Of a stretch of 64,000 bases of DNA, positions 26,263-34,627 are shown piece after piece. The stretch comes from Litoribrevibacter albus. GTDB taxonomy: Bacteria; Pseudomonadota; Gammaproteobacteria; Pseudomonadales; Litoribrevibacteraceae. The position numbers were made by a program, and so were the translations under genes. The notes under the pieces were generated by a model, which did no database searches, was not told the origin of the DNA, and worked only from the letters and a program-made list of their open reading frames with translations. The stretch covers positions 124,001-188,000 of the forward strand of contig NZ_BSNM01000009.1 in the NCBI RefSeq assembly GCF_030159995.1, given 5' to 3'. Each line of letters opens with the position of its first letter. The stretch's first letter is position 1.

Positions 26263-28137
26263 TTAAACCATTAGAGGAATACGATCAGGTTGAACAAAAG
26301 AACTGGCAACACAGGAATATTTCTCAATAGAGCTTAAGGAAGAAAGATCAATTTCTGAATATTTTTCAAAATGCTCTTTAACAATATCGCTGAAGTCTTT
26401 GCACGTCCAAAAATTTGATCCACATCGGAGAACCATATTGAATCCGTTTTCTATTATTTTACCTCCAAACTGGCCAATATTTCCGGGGATAAATAGGTGA
26501 AAACTATGCCTATCCAAAGCATGCAAAACTAAATCTACATCTTCACCTATGCCATAGGCATTAGACTGTAGTAATAATGAAGCACCCAGACTATCCGGAT
26601 TGGACTTGTACTCTATATTCACCTTATTCTGTGTATATCTTTGAATTAGGAATTTTAACGTGTTTTCAGCAGGCAAATTAAGAGCCGCAACTTGTCCTGT
26701 ACAGCCAATATAGTCGCGCATATAGGAGATAAGGAGGTCTTTAACTTGCTCCCCTTTACCTAAAGCATGGTATACCCCAAAAAAAGAATGTAGGTACGGA
26801 GCCTGCTCTTCAGACATAACCATAAGGTGGCCACTATAGTCCTTACGAACCAAATCAAGGAATGCAGAAACTTTTTCGTTTACCCCTTCGTCAACCAATA
26901 ATAATTGCGAAAAATACCCTACCAGCTTTGATAATCTGATAGGTAAATAGTAATAATTTGATAGTACATCAAATCCAGCCCCTTCCTTGTTTATCAAGTA
27001 ATATTTGTCTTCTTGAAGGTTTTCCAATGTATCATCAAGCAATCTGATTCCATAAAACTTGAATAAAGCCATGAATTCAGAAAAGGCTACTCGAGCCTTC
27101 TCGTTTGACAAGTGAGGAATGAGGACTGTGGAAATAGCGTTGATCAGCTCAAGCTGTTTAAAATCATATTCAGGACTAAATTTCTCTATGAATCGATAGC
27201 CAACGCCTTTTAGCAAGGTTACTAGATCATCAGTGTTATCAACTGCTTCCCCTGCAGATCTAATCACCTCTAAAAATTCACGAACACCTTCTGTATTGCC
27301 TAGGTCGTCATATAGCCCCCAAAGATCATCTTTATAATTCAGTAGCACCATTCCGACTCTAGACGCAGGTGGAATAAACGAAAAATCATGAGTTGAAATT
27401 GTGTCATCTTGACTATGATATGGATTTTTAGAAAATATGCTTGGCCCGTAAAGATTCATCCCCCAAGAAGAAGGTGTCTGATCCCTTCCTTCTTGTATAA
27501 ATTTCGTCGAAATTACACGTCCTAGATTTACAAGATCGAGGAATTCAACATCTGAATTAACTTTGTCTCTTCCAGAAATTAGATTTATTAGACTACCTGT
27601 TAGTAGTCCTTGGCCCGCCACCTCACCAGCATATTCATCTGAGGCAGCTGCTGCTAGTATTGAAATACCAAATGAACCTTTAGCTCCCATAAGTTCGGGT
27701 TTTATCAGAGACAACAAGTCATTAACTAATCCTGCGGTGTTACAGGCGTCAATGACCAAATTTACGTGCTTAACCCCCGAAGACGAGACTATTCTAAAGA
27801 TCTCGGTTAGCGATAGTCCAGTAAAGCTCATTCTGTCTGTCTTAGTCTCGTTTAAGCAAAGGTAGTACGTACCGTCAACCACCCCTCCGTGCCCCGCGAA
27901 GAATAACGTAAAAATATCTGGACATTCTTTATCGAATAAAGCTTCTTCGAGCGTTCCTTTAACATCACTTATTACTGGGGACTTCAGAAAATATGAGCTT
28001 TCTTTTTCGTATATCGAGTATTCTGAGTCAACTAAGACATCATAAACCGCTAATGCATCATTTTCAGCACCGGACAGATTATTAAGCGTTTCACTCTGGT
28101 AGTTGTCACAACCAATAGAGACTAAATAAGCCTTCAT
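26263..28137 (-). CDS. Caspase-fold cysteine peptidase (C14/metacaspase-like) in an integron cassette
   Basis: 624 residues. The N-terminal about 200 residues are a caspase p20-like domain: YQSETLNNLSGAENDALAVYDVL, the catalytic His83 in FFAGHGG and Cys132 in NLVIDACNTAG, each at the end of a hydrophobic strand. The remaining about 400 residues have no recognised domain and are mixed helical, without a membrane segment; they could be a sensor or scaffold region. The start codon overlaps the stop of the upstream gene (ATGA), so both are made together. Base composition is AT-rich relative to the flanks. Bacterial caspases serve as effectors or regulators in abortive phage defence (gasdermin, CRISPR and CHAT systems) and as orthocaspases. 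A defence role is inferred, not shown. Confidence 0.88.
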   Translation of the reverse strand: MKAYLVSIGCDNYQSETLNNLSGAENDALAVYDVLVDSEYSIYEKESSYFLKSPVISDVKGTLEEALFDKECPDIFTLFFAGHGGVVDGTYYLCLNETKTDRMSFTGLSLTEIFRIVSSSGVKHVNLVIDACNTAGLVNDLLSLIKPELMGAKGSFGISILAAAASDEYAGEVAGQGLLTGSLINLISGRDKVNSDVEFLDLVNLGRVISTKFIQEGRDQTPSSWGMNLYGPSIFSKNPYHSQDDTISTHDFSFIPPASRVGMVLLNYKDDLWGLYDDLGNTEGVREFLEVIRSAGEAVDNTDDLVTLLKGVGYRFIEKFSPEYDFKQLELINAISTVLIPHLSNEKARVAFSEFMALFKFYGIRLLDDTLENLQEDKYYLINKEGAGFDVLSNYYYLPIRLSKLVGYFSQLLLVDEGVNEKVSAFLDLVRKDYSGHLMVMSEEQAPYLHSFFGVYHALGKGEQVKDLLISYMRDYIGCTGQVAALNLPAENTLKFLIQRYTQNKVNIEYKSNPDSLGASLLLQSNAYGIGEDVDLVLHALDRHSFHLFIPGNIGQFGGKIIENGFNMVLRCGSNFWTCKDFSDIVKEHFEKYSEIDLSSLSSIEKYSCVASSFVQPDRIPLMV

Positions 28138-28739
28138 ATATCTATACCTTTGTACCTATTTAGTCTTTCTTTTTCTTTTAATAGTGCTGCCTCAGATTTT
28201 TCTTGTTTTATTCTTTCTACTTCTGCATGAAATTCTTCATCCTGTGCTTCCAGTGACTGCATTAGAGGTTCCGCAGCATCAGTACCGACATGAATCTGTG
28301 GGAGTTCTACTTGGCCATTTTCGTTAACGCTAAACTCAACTTTTTTCAGCATCTCTAAAAACGCCTCGGCTTGAGAGACATATTCTTTTTGGTCTACAGT
28401 ATTCCCAATTTTTTCACAGCTTTCGCTTATCGTCTGAAACATGCCCTGCATAGTTTGAGAGGTAAAGCCTTCAATAAAAGTATTAAGGAATTGAAAAAAC
28501 TGATTAATGTCGTTTTTAATAAGGTCTTCATATCCAATACTTAGCTCAACGCCAGCCTCTTTGAATGATGATTCTTCTGTTCCATCCTCTCTAACCGTCA
28601 GCCAGCTTCTTCCGTGTTGAAAGCTATGCATATTATCCTTAGACACGTACTGAGAAATCTGCTCTCTATGCGCTCTGATAGCCATCTCAAGCAGGGCTTT
28701 TCCAAACTCTTTTGATTCAGTCTTATAAGAAAATGGCAA
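28134..28739 (-). CDS. Uncharacterised partner protein coupled to the caspase gene
   Basis: 201 residues. The start is TTG at 28739, with AGGAG 6 bases upstream and no in-frame ATG that would keep the N terminus; the rare start may limit expression. No signal or membrane segment. Residues about 60-130 form predicted helices (INQFFQFLNTFIEGFTSQTMQGMFQTISES), 130-160 carry short strands (VEFSVNENGQVELPQIHVG), and the last 40 are a charged coiled-coil-like helix. No family recognised. Its ATGA overlap with the caspase gene in the same cassette argues that it is a substrate, inhibitor, sensor or adaptor of the peptidase. Confidence 0.75.
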   Translation of the reverse strand: MPFSYKTESKEFGKALLEMAIRAHREQISQYVSKDNMHSFQHGRSWLTVREDGTEESSFKEAGVELSIGYEDLIKNDINQFFQFLNTFIEGFTSQTMQGMFQTISESCEKIGNTVDQKEYVSQAEAFLEMLKKVEFSVNENGQVELPQIHVGTDAAEPLMQSLEAQDEEFHAEVERIKQEKSEAALLKEKERLNRYKGIDI

Positions 28740-28760
28740 ATGACTCTCCTACTGTGGAAA

Positions 28761-28809
28761 CATAACGCTTGTAGCAGTTGCCAACGGTCCACTGCCTACA
28801 TTTGTTATG
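28761..28809 (-). other. Integron attC recombination site
   Basis: About 49-bp inverted repeat: 28762-28780 pairs with 28790-28808, with one extra base in one arm and the spacer mismatch beside the ATAAC/GTTAT ends. On the minus strand it reads CATAACAAATGTAGGCAGTG to GCGTTATG. It abuts the stop codon of the LprI-like gene, as expected for the 3' end of a cassette. Orientation matches the site at 26181. Confidence 0.82.
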
Positions 28810-28810
28810 A

Positions 28811-29593
28811 CTAGCTGCTTTGTGCACAACTGTTTAAATTCAATTTCAAAATTTCTTTTTCATAATTCAAGTAATCTTTCCCAACATTTAGCTCTACCTC
28901 ATTTATTACTTGATACTGGCCTTCAATGGAACAAGCCAACCTCAATACAGCCGAATGTCCCATACCTTGGCAGGTACGACCATAAGTAGCTCTATAAATA
29001 ACCGCATTCATTGATACTTTGATTAGGTTATAGGTAGCGTAAGTACAGTCGGGGCCAATGTTAGAAAGTAAGCTTTCTTTTTGTAAGCTGTAAAAGAAGT
29101 CATCAATTTGATTTTCTTTGCGATCACCTACACCCCAAAGCTCAAGCATTTCTCTTTCAACCTCACTAATTTCTTTATATGCAGCTTCTTGTTTTTCCTC
29201 TGGAAACTGTCTAATTAGATAGTAAAGTCTAGATATTCCCCACTGATAGCATTCAGTTAGATATTTCCTACTGCACTCAAATCCGTCTTCATCCCCGATA
29301 TCATATCGATTGTAATATTCGTTTCTATATTTCAACCATTCACGTTGAGTACGTCTAACGATAAGGCTATCCGGGCTATGTTTAAGCGTAATTTTAAATA
29401 GCTCTCCAAGAAAGAAATCCAACTCGCCTAAATCATGAGAACTCTCACTAAAACATATCTTCTTTTCAATCTCGGTAGAAGCCAAATCACAATTGAAGGA
29501 TGGTGGTATGCTATTTACTGCTCCCAATTCAGAGTAGGTCTTGGATAATGTAATGCAGGGAATTAAAATTAGTAAAAAAGCAAGGTATTTCAC
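28811..29593 (-). CDS. Secreted LprI/DUF1311-domain protein in an integron cassette
   Basis: 260 residues with a signal peptide (about 1-17). Residues about 32-100 match the lysozyme-inhibitor LprI (DUF1311) module: PSFNCDLASTEIEKKICFSE, LGELDFFLGELFKITLK, RRTQREWLKYRNEY, with the paired cysteines. The C-terminal about 160 residues (Cys-containing, TYGRTCQGMGHSAVLRLACSIEGQYQ) are not recognised. The stop codon touches the attC at 28761, making this a separate one-gene cassette. A protective envelope role against lysozyme-like attack is a family-based inference. Confidence 0.75.
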   Translation of the reverse strand: MKYLAFLLILIPCITLSKTYSELGAVNSIPPSFNCDLASTEIEKKICFSESSHDLGELDFFLGELFKITLKHSPDSLIVRRTQREWLKYRNEYYNRYDIGDEDGFECSRKYLTECYQWGISRLYYLIRQFPEEKQEAAYKEISEVEREMLELWGVGDRKENQIDDFFYSLQKESLLSNIGPDCTYATYNLIKVSMNAVIYRATYGRTCQGMGHSAVLRLACSIEGQYQVINEVELNVGKDYLNYEKEILKLNLNSCAQSS

Positions 29594-29609
29594 ACCGTAT
29601 CCTTTCTGT

Positions 29610-29653
29610 CATAACAGCGAATTCTGCGTCCCTAAGACGCAGATCAGTTTTTC
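29610..29653. other. Hairpin, possible degenerate attC site
   Basis: A perfect 8-bp stem (29623-29630 with 29636-29643), 5-nt loop, bounded by GTTATG (minus strand) next to the LprI-like gene and by an AAC on the other side. The size and position fit a short attC, but the outer arms pair poorly. Alternatively it is a plain terminator, since T5 follows on the plus strand. Confidence 0.35.
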
Positions 29654-29726
29654 CTATATTGCGAACCATTCTCCGACGTATTCACTATTAAAACAACAGC
29701 TTAACACGCAATCATTTGGTCTATTT

Positions 29727-29836
29727 TCCCAAAATGCGTCTATTGTGTTTGATCTATGTATTCCCAAAAAGCGTCAAAAAACCAAAAGCCTTGTTTAATT
29801 TCAATAAGTTATGATCAGGCTAGGCCAAAATGCGAC
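29727..29836 (+). repeat. Spaced direct repeats of a TCCCAAAATGCGTC-like motif
   Basis: Copies at 29727-29740 and 29762-29775 (13 of 14 identical, 21 bp apart), with a weaker third copy at 29824-29836. Regularly spaced direct repeats suggest protein binding sites at the island edge. Confidence 0.5.
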
Positions 29837-29878
29837 TCCAAGTCGGTGATCAGGACGTTTCTCCTATAACCCCAAAAC

Positions 29879-29904
29879 AAAAAATCCCAGCCGAAGCTGG
29901 GATC
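29879..29904 (-). terminator. Rho-independent terminator for the methyltransferase gene
   Basis: A perfect 8-bp stem (29884-29891 with 29896-29903) closed by a TTCG tetraloop on the minus strand and followed by T-rich sequence, 36 bp after the stop codon. Confidence 0.93.
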
Positions 29905-29939
29905 TATGCAGTTATCTTTTACGTAAATATTAGGCCGAA

Positions 29940-30587
29940 CTACTTCACACCCAACACCGAGGTATAGCAGTTCATCCCCAGATAACGGAAGTGGCGAGCA
30001 TCAGCGATATCCAAGCCACGTTCTTTCATCAGTTCCGGGTAGTTGTAGATTTCATGAATCGCATTGTCGGAGGCGAAGTAGAAGATGATCGCCGCGATGT
30101 ACCAGTAGCCTTTTTGGATGGCTCGGCTGATAACATTGCCTTTCGGGAAGGCGAAGTCCCCAACTACAAACTTGCCACCTTGTTTGGTCAACTTGATCAG
30201 GTGATCCATGAAGGTGAGCATGGTGTCTTTATAGAAAACGTTAAGGAAGAAATTGGCGATAACCATGTCGTATTTGTCGTATTCTTCGAACTTCAAGATA
30301 TCAGCATGTACGACGTTTACTTTGAGGTCTTTCGGGTGTTTATCAAAGGCTTTTTGAAGTTTTTCGAGCATGGTTTTGGAAAGATCAACCACCGTCACAT
30401 CAGCGCCCATCTCAGCCGCACGAATGGCATCTTTGCCGTGCCCTGCACCTGCAATTAAGATTTTGTCGCCCGGTTTCACATGTTCTTCGCAAAGCATTGC
30501 TCGTTTGCAGTTATGAATCGATTCACCACCATAAATGGTGCTAAGGAAATCGTACAAAGGCCCTATGTATTTATACTTGTCTGCCAT
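29940..30587 (-). CDS. Class I SAM-dependent methyltransferase
   Basis: 215 residues with the SAM-binding motif I KILIAGAGHGKDAIRAAEMGADVTVVDLS (about 42-70), followed by the acidic loop and VVHADILKF and YDMVIANFFLNVFY. It resembles ubiquinone/UbiE-like or small-molecule methyltransferases; the C-terminal part (about 165-195) has a hydrophobic patch. Substrate unknown. Monocistronic. Confidence 0.85.
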   Translation of the reverse strand: MADKYKYIGPLYDFLSTIYGGESIHNCKRAMLCEEHVKPGDKILIAGAGHGKDAIRAAEMGADVTVVDLSKTMLEKLQKAFDKHPKDLKVNVVHADILKFEEYDKYDMVIANFFLNVFYKDTMLTFMDHLIKLTKQGGKFVVGDFAFPKGNVISRAIQKGYWYIAAIIFYFASDNAIHEIYNYPELMKERGLDIADARHFRYLGMNCYTSVLGVK

Positions 30588-30754
30588 GATAACTCTTGTT
30601 ATTTGATTATTTTAATTCTTGTTATACCGGTTCGGTGATGTTTCCCTGTCCCGAACCAATGGAGAAATTAGGCTATAAAAACTTCTCAGCTAAGACAACC
30701 CATCCAAAGGATGAAAATGCATATTATGGCCAATTAACCGACTATTTTTATGCG

Positions 30755-31489
30755 CTATCTGGCGACGACAAACTCATCCAGGTTGGAGAACACCTTGGAC
30801 GGGGTAATACCGAAAATTTTGCGATAGCTGTTACTTAGGTGAGAAGCATCCGAGAACCCGGTGTTTAGAGCCGATTGAGTCAGATTGGCGGTTGAATGAT
30901 AGTCGTGCATGAAAAGCGACAGTTTAGACCACAGTTTATAATGCCGAAACGGCACGCCCACACTCTGTTTAAACAAATGATTCAATCGCGAATTAGATAA
31001 GCCTATGTACTGTGCAACCTCCGTTTGGGAGGCGTCGAGAAATTCACTCTGCTGCATCATCGACAAACAGTTGATGATCCGAGTGTCCAAGAGAATGTCA
31101 GGGTATTCCAGCGGCTTACAAAGTAATGACGGTAAGTCAGCGGCTAGAATCCTGCGTTCAATGCGCTTATTGAAGAAGTCACTGATCACAATATCAAAGA
31201 CAACAGGCTGTTCGCGCAAAAATGTGTGCTGTAGTCCTCGACCAAGTTCTGATGAGGTTTCAAAGTAGAGCGCTGCGAGATGTTCATCCAGACAATCAAC
31301 CGCGTGCTCCACATGGGCATCGATCAAGGCACTTCGACAACTCACCACCGTATCGTCAGTCAATTGCACCTGAAAAGGCCCGGACAACCCGATAAGCAAA
31401 ACCAGCGCACCATGACGATGTTTGGAAGCAACCCCGAAGTTCCCTAAAAACACCGCGTGTTCAGGTCGAATGTGAAGAATTTTATCCAT
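30755..31489 (-). CDS. AraC family transcriptional regulator
   Basis: 244 residues from MDKILHIRPEH (ATG 31489); the open frame extends upstream to 31639 but runs into the divergent nitrilase gene. An N-terminal cupin-like effector domain (HAVFLGNFGVASKHRHGALVLLIGL) precedes two HTH motifs, the second being LTQSALNTGFSDASHLSNSYRKIFGITPS, the AraC signature. Divergent from the nitrilase-family gene, which it probably controls. Confidence 0.88.
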   Translation of the reverse strand: MDKILHIRPEHAVFLGNFGVASKHRHGALVLLIGLSGPFQVQLTDDTVVSCRSALIDAHVEHAVDCLDEHLAALYFETSSELGRGLQHTFLREQPVVFDIVISDFFNKRIERRILAADLPSLLCKPLEYPDILLDTRIINCLSMMQQSEFLDASQTEVAQYIGLSNSRLNHLFKQSVGVPFRHYKLWSKLSLFMHDYHSTANLTQSALNTGFSDASHLSNSYRKIFGITPSKVFSNLDEFVVAR

Positions 31490-31600
31490 ACGTTGATTTA
31501 TCCAAGAAACGAACAGCCTAATCTTACAAGATGCCAAACATGCGGCTTGATACACTCCTCTACCATCACAGTTTGTTTTATCCGGTAGACGTAGTTCATC

Positions 31601-32587
31601 ATGCCAAACACCCAACCAATTACGGTAGCAGCAATTCAATTAGACACAGACATAGGCAATGTATCACGAAATCTTCAACAGTGCAGAGCCTTAGTCTTAG
31701 AGGCACGCGCCCAAGGCGCCCGCTGGATTGCCCTGCCTGAATTTTTTAATACCGGCTTTTGTTGGAAGCCTGAACTGGCAGACTGCATAGAAGATGACTC
31801 GGGAGTAAGCCTTGAGTTTCTTCGTTCACTATCCCAGGAACTAGGCATTGTTATTGGCGGGTCATTGCTCTATCGCGAACCATCCGGCGGCGTCCGAAAT
31901 CGTTATTTTTGTTTTAACGAGGGGCACCTTGTTGGCGTTCATGACAAAGATCTGCCAACCATGTGGGAAAGTAGTCTGTACGAAGCTGGGGATGCTTCAG
32001 ACACCGGAGCACTAGGACGTGCTGATGAGATTAGAATCGGCAGTGCCGTGTGCTGGGAATTTATGAGAACAGCGACATCACGACGACTTCGCGGGAAGAT
32101 AGATATTCTTCTGGGCGGTTCAAATTGGTGGAGCATTCCGAATAACTGGCCCGCTTGGCTGGCGTCACATATGGAAACGGCAAACAATCAGAACAGCCTT
32201 CAATGTGTTCAAGACACCGCAAGATTGCTTGGTGTGCCCATTGTACATGCCGCGCACTGCAATGCCTTTGATTGCCCTACTCCTGGTCTCCCGATCACCT
32301 ATCAAGGCAACATGGAAGGCAACACCGCAATCATTGATGGTTATGGGCAGGTGTTGGCAATGCGCTCTTGGGATGAAGGTCAAGGCGTGGTAATCGCTCA
32401 GGTCACGCCTGGCGCAGTATCAAATGACTTACCACCGATTCCAGACAGTTTCTGGCTTAGGACGCGTGGCGTAATTCCAACGCTTTCATGGCATTATCAC
32501 GGCTTTTTAGGCCGACGTTATTATAAGAAGCACGTAAAACAAACATATAAAACAAGCACACTAAAACAACAAAAGGAAGTTCATTGA
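31601..32587 (+). CDS. Carbon-nitrogen hydrolase (nitrilase superfamily)
   Basis: 328 residues. The Glu-Lys-Cys triad is visible: Glu47 (ALPEFFN), Lys116 (VHDKDLPT) and Cys151 (SAVCWEFMR). It would hydrolyse an amide, nitrile or carbamyl substrate. The C-terminal about 50 residues extend past the usual domain with basic residues. The divergent AraC gene and the overlapping downstream membrane-protein gene suggest a small regulated unit. Substrate not predictable. Confidence 0.87.
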   Translation: MPNTQPITVAAIQLDTDIGNVSRNLQQCRALVLEARAQGARWIALPEFFNTGFCWKPELADCIEDDSGVSLEFLRSLSQELGIVIGGSLLYREPSGGVRNRYFCFNEGHLVGVHDKDLPTMWESSLYEAGDASDTGALGRADEIRIGSAVCWEFMRTATSRRLRGKIDILLGGSNWWSIPNNWPAWLASHMETANNQNSLQCVQDTARLLGVPIVHAAHCNAFDCPTPGLPITYQGNMEGNTAIIDGYGQVLAMRSWDEGQGVVIAQVTPGAVSNDLPPIPDSFWLRTRGVIPTLSWHYHGFLGRRYYKKHVKQTYKTSTLKQQKEVH

Positions 32588-33046
32588 ATGGTTGAATCAA
32601 ATCTACCCAGCGTTAGCTTTTCTGAAATATCCAATACCTGGATTCTATTCACGGCGGCGCTGATTCTGGTTATTTCTTTGGTCGAGGCCTGGATTGCCAC
32701 ATTGATTTACTACGGCGGTGTAAAGTCGCTAAAGAAGGTATTCAAAGCACCACAAAATTTGATTCGTTCACACGTCGACTACACAATCATGACCGCTCTA
32801 CTGGGCGTGGCCTATTTCAGTATTGTGCATCTACAGCTCGACATTCCTAAAGCCATTATTGCGTTGTTGTGCTTCGGTGCAATCTACAACCCGTTTGGTT
32901 TCTTGTTGAAATCCATTAATCCAAAAGCAGGCCAAAGCGACACTGTGATCGGGAAAATCATTGTCTGCGCCGCCTTCCTACCGACCACCATTGGCTTTGG
33001 TTACATCATGATTGAAGTGATGAGTACCTTGTTAAGCAATGGATGA
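32588..33046 (+). CDS. Small integral membrane protein, unknown
   Basis: 152 residues with four predicted membrane helices (about 13-40, 60-82, 88-112 and 120-148). The start codon abuts the nitrilase stop, with AAGGAAG before it, so the two genes are co-transcribed. No family recognised. The gene end lies in a 23-bp tandem duplication (33031-33076). Confidence 0.7.
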   Translation: MVESNLPSVSFSEISNTWILFTAALILVISLVEAWIATLIYYGGVKSLKKVFKAPQNLIRSHVDYTIMTALLGVAYFSIVHLQLDIPKAIIALLCFGAIYNPFGFLLKSINPKAGQSDTVIGKIIVCAAFLPTTIGFGYIMIEVMSTLLSNG

Positions 33047-33076
33047 GAACGCTGTTAAGCAATGAATGATAGCGCT
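33031..33076 (+). repeat. 23-bp tandem duplication at a gene end
   Basis: Two copies (33031-33053 and 33054-33076) differing at three positions, spanning the stop codon at 33044-33046. Confidence 0.8.
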
Positions 33077-33575
33077 AGGTGTAGAACTTCAGGAAATAGA
33101 AAAACGGCATCACCAGACTCAAAACAAAGGTAACGGTGATACTGGTCACTCCCGGTATCACCAACATAGATTTCTTAGGGCGTCGGGGGTTATAAAAGAC
33201 TTTCACTGAACCATCTGGAAGACGCTGAATGCCTTTTAGTTGAGTCTCGCCTACGTTTTTAAAACCACCGCTGCCGGTCATGACCAAATAAGAAACCCGG
33301 CTGCCGGTATAAGGCTGCCCGTCTACCTCATACTCATACACAGCCGATGCCTGATAGGCTTGTTCAACACGCACTGCTTCTCTGCCTACTTTCTCAAGGC
33401 CATGACGTAACAGGCGCCCGGCCACAAAAGGCCAGCGGGAAACTCTGATTTGCCAGATCACGGAGATGGTACACATCAACCAGGCGTACGCTGCAATCCA
33501 AAAGAAGATTGCTTGATCGTCGCCACTCAGTGCCAGCTGATACATATCCACCAGATAGATCGATATAAAATCCAT
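33075..33575 (-). CDS. DUF3592 membrane protein
   Basis: 166 residues with an N-terminal helix pair (about 22-42), a central beta domain (VYEYEVDGQPYTGSRVSY, GSVKVFYNPRRPKKSMLV) and a C-terminal helix (about 145-165). This matches DUF3592. Convergent with the preceding gene. Function unknown. Confidence 0.85.
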   Translation of the reverse strand: MDFISIYLVDMYQLALSGDDQAIFFWIAAYAWLMCTISVIWQIRVSRWPFVAGRLLRHGLEKVGREAVRVEQAYQASAVYEYEVDGQPYTGSRVSYLVMTGSGGFKNVGETQLKGIQRLPDGSVKVFYNPRRPKKSMLVIPGVTSITVTFVLSLVMPFFYFLKFYT

Positions 33576-33738
33576 AGAGACCTCATTCCCGAAAATAAAT
33601 CCTAAGCTAGCATAAGGATTAAGGGATGTATCTATTGCAGAGTCTGTTCACGGATTTCTTCGCATAGAAATGCGTCTATCTGGCTGCAATGCATCAGCAT
33701 GTGCAGGGACTACTCCGGTAAGATCAGCTTTAAACGCC

Positions 33739-34446
33739 TTAGACCGACTTCGCATGAGCCCCTATTAAACGGCCAGACATGTCTTCCACCTGACCTTTAG
33801 CGAGACGCTTCCTAAAAATATTACGCCAACCTTCAGGGATTTCAGGCACATCCACCAATACTTCCATTTCTTTGATATTCAGAGGGTCTCTGTGTAAGCA
33901 ATGCATAACCCGATGTAGATTGGCTTCAGTACTAACTCGTTCCAGGAACATCAAGGTATCACCGGCTTTGGCTTCGCCTTCTTCCAGAACACGGTAGTAC
34001 CACCCCGTCAGACCTTGCTTTTGAATGGTCTTCGCCATCGCTTTATCACCAAAGCGTTCGTTCAATTTCCAACACGGTTGTCGGCCTTGAGACACCTGGA
34101 GCTTGGCCGTGCCAAACTGAAAAATATCCCCTAGACACACATCCTTCTCCAACAGACCATGAGACGACATATTTTCACCAAATCCACCTACCGCAAATTC
34201 AATAGACGGAAACATAGGCTGCAAAGATTGATAGTGTTCTCTCGGGTAATGGTGAATGGCTTTTTCTCGCCCACCATGAACACGTAAGTCGCCTTGTTCA
34301 TCACCTGCAAATCCTAGAAAGGTAATCGAAACGACCTCTGACACCTGAGTTTTGTGAATACCACTTGGCTCACCTTTAGGCCCAAACGGCTGGGTTTTCC
34401 CCATTAATAAATGATCAATCAATACAGACTGGGTTTGAGTTTCCAT
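33739..34446 (-). CDS. MOSC domain protein (YiiM-like)
   Basis: 235 residues from METQTQ (ATG 34446), which has AGGGG 6 bases upstream. Typical features are GDLRVHGGREKAIHHYPREHY, FGENMSSHGLLEKDVCLGD and the conserved Cys in VSQGRQPCWKLNERFG. YiiM and relatives detoxify N-hydroxylated bases with the molybdenum cofactor. Role inferred from family. Confidence 0.9.
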   Translation of the reverse strand: METQTQSVLIDHLLMGKTQPFGPKGEPSGIHKTQVSEVVSITFLGFAGDEQGDLRVHGGREKAIHHYPREHYQSLQPMFPSIEFAVGGFGENMSSHGLLEKDVCLGDIFQFGTAKLQVSQGRQPCWKLNERFGDKAMAKTIQKQGLTGWYYRVLEEGEAKAGDTLMFLERVSTEANLHRVMHCLHRDPLNIKEMEVLVDVPEIPEGWRNIFRKRLAKGQVEDMSGRLIGAHAKSV

Positions 34447-34627
34447 GATTAACCCCTTCATCCCGTGTTTTAGTGAATTCCATGAACAACTGACGAGTCA
34501 CTCAATAACAACTGCTGATTATCAAGCGCTGCATTTCGGCAGAACAGAGTCAAAATAGGTTTAATTAATGGGTACAGTTAGTCATCAAAGAAGTGAATAG
34601 TTAAGAATGAAGGCCGGAAGATACTAT

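Larger units (their letters stand above)
29594..29939. other. Gene-free right edge of the cassette island
   Basis: 346 bp with no gene. It holds the hairpin at 29610-29653, three copies of a 13-14 bp motif (29727, 29762, 29824) and the terminator of the methyltransferase gene. No integrase gene or attI was seen. Confidence 0.6.

Noticed and set aside
30596..30838. 80-codon frame on the plus strand
   Set aside because: Its second half runs through the end of the AraC gene in another frame; low-complexity content and no support.
33600..33738. Possible tRNA or small RNA between DUF3592 and MOSC genes
   Set aside because: No tRNA-like arms or terminator found; ordinary intergenic sequence.
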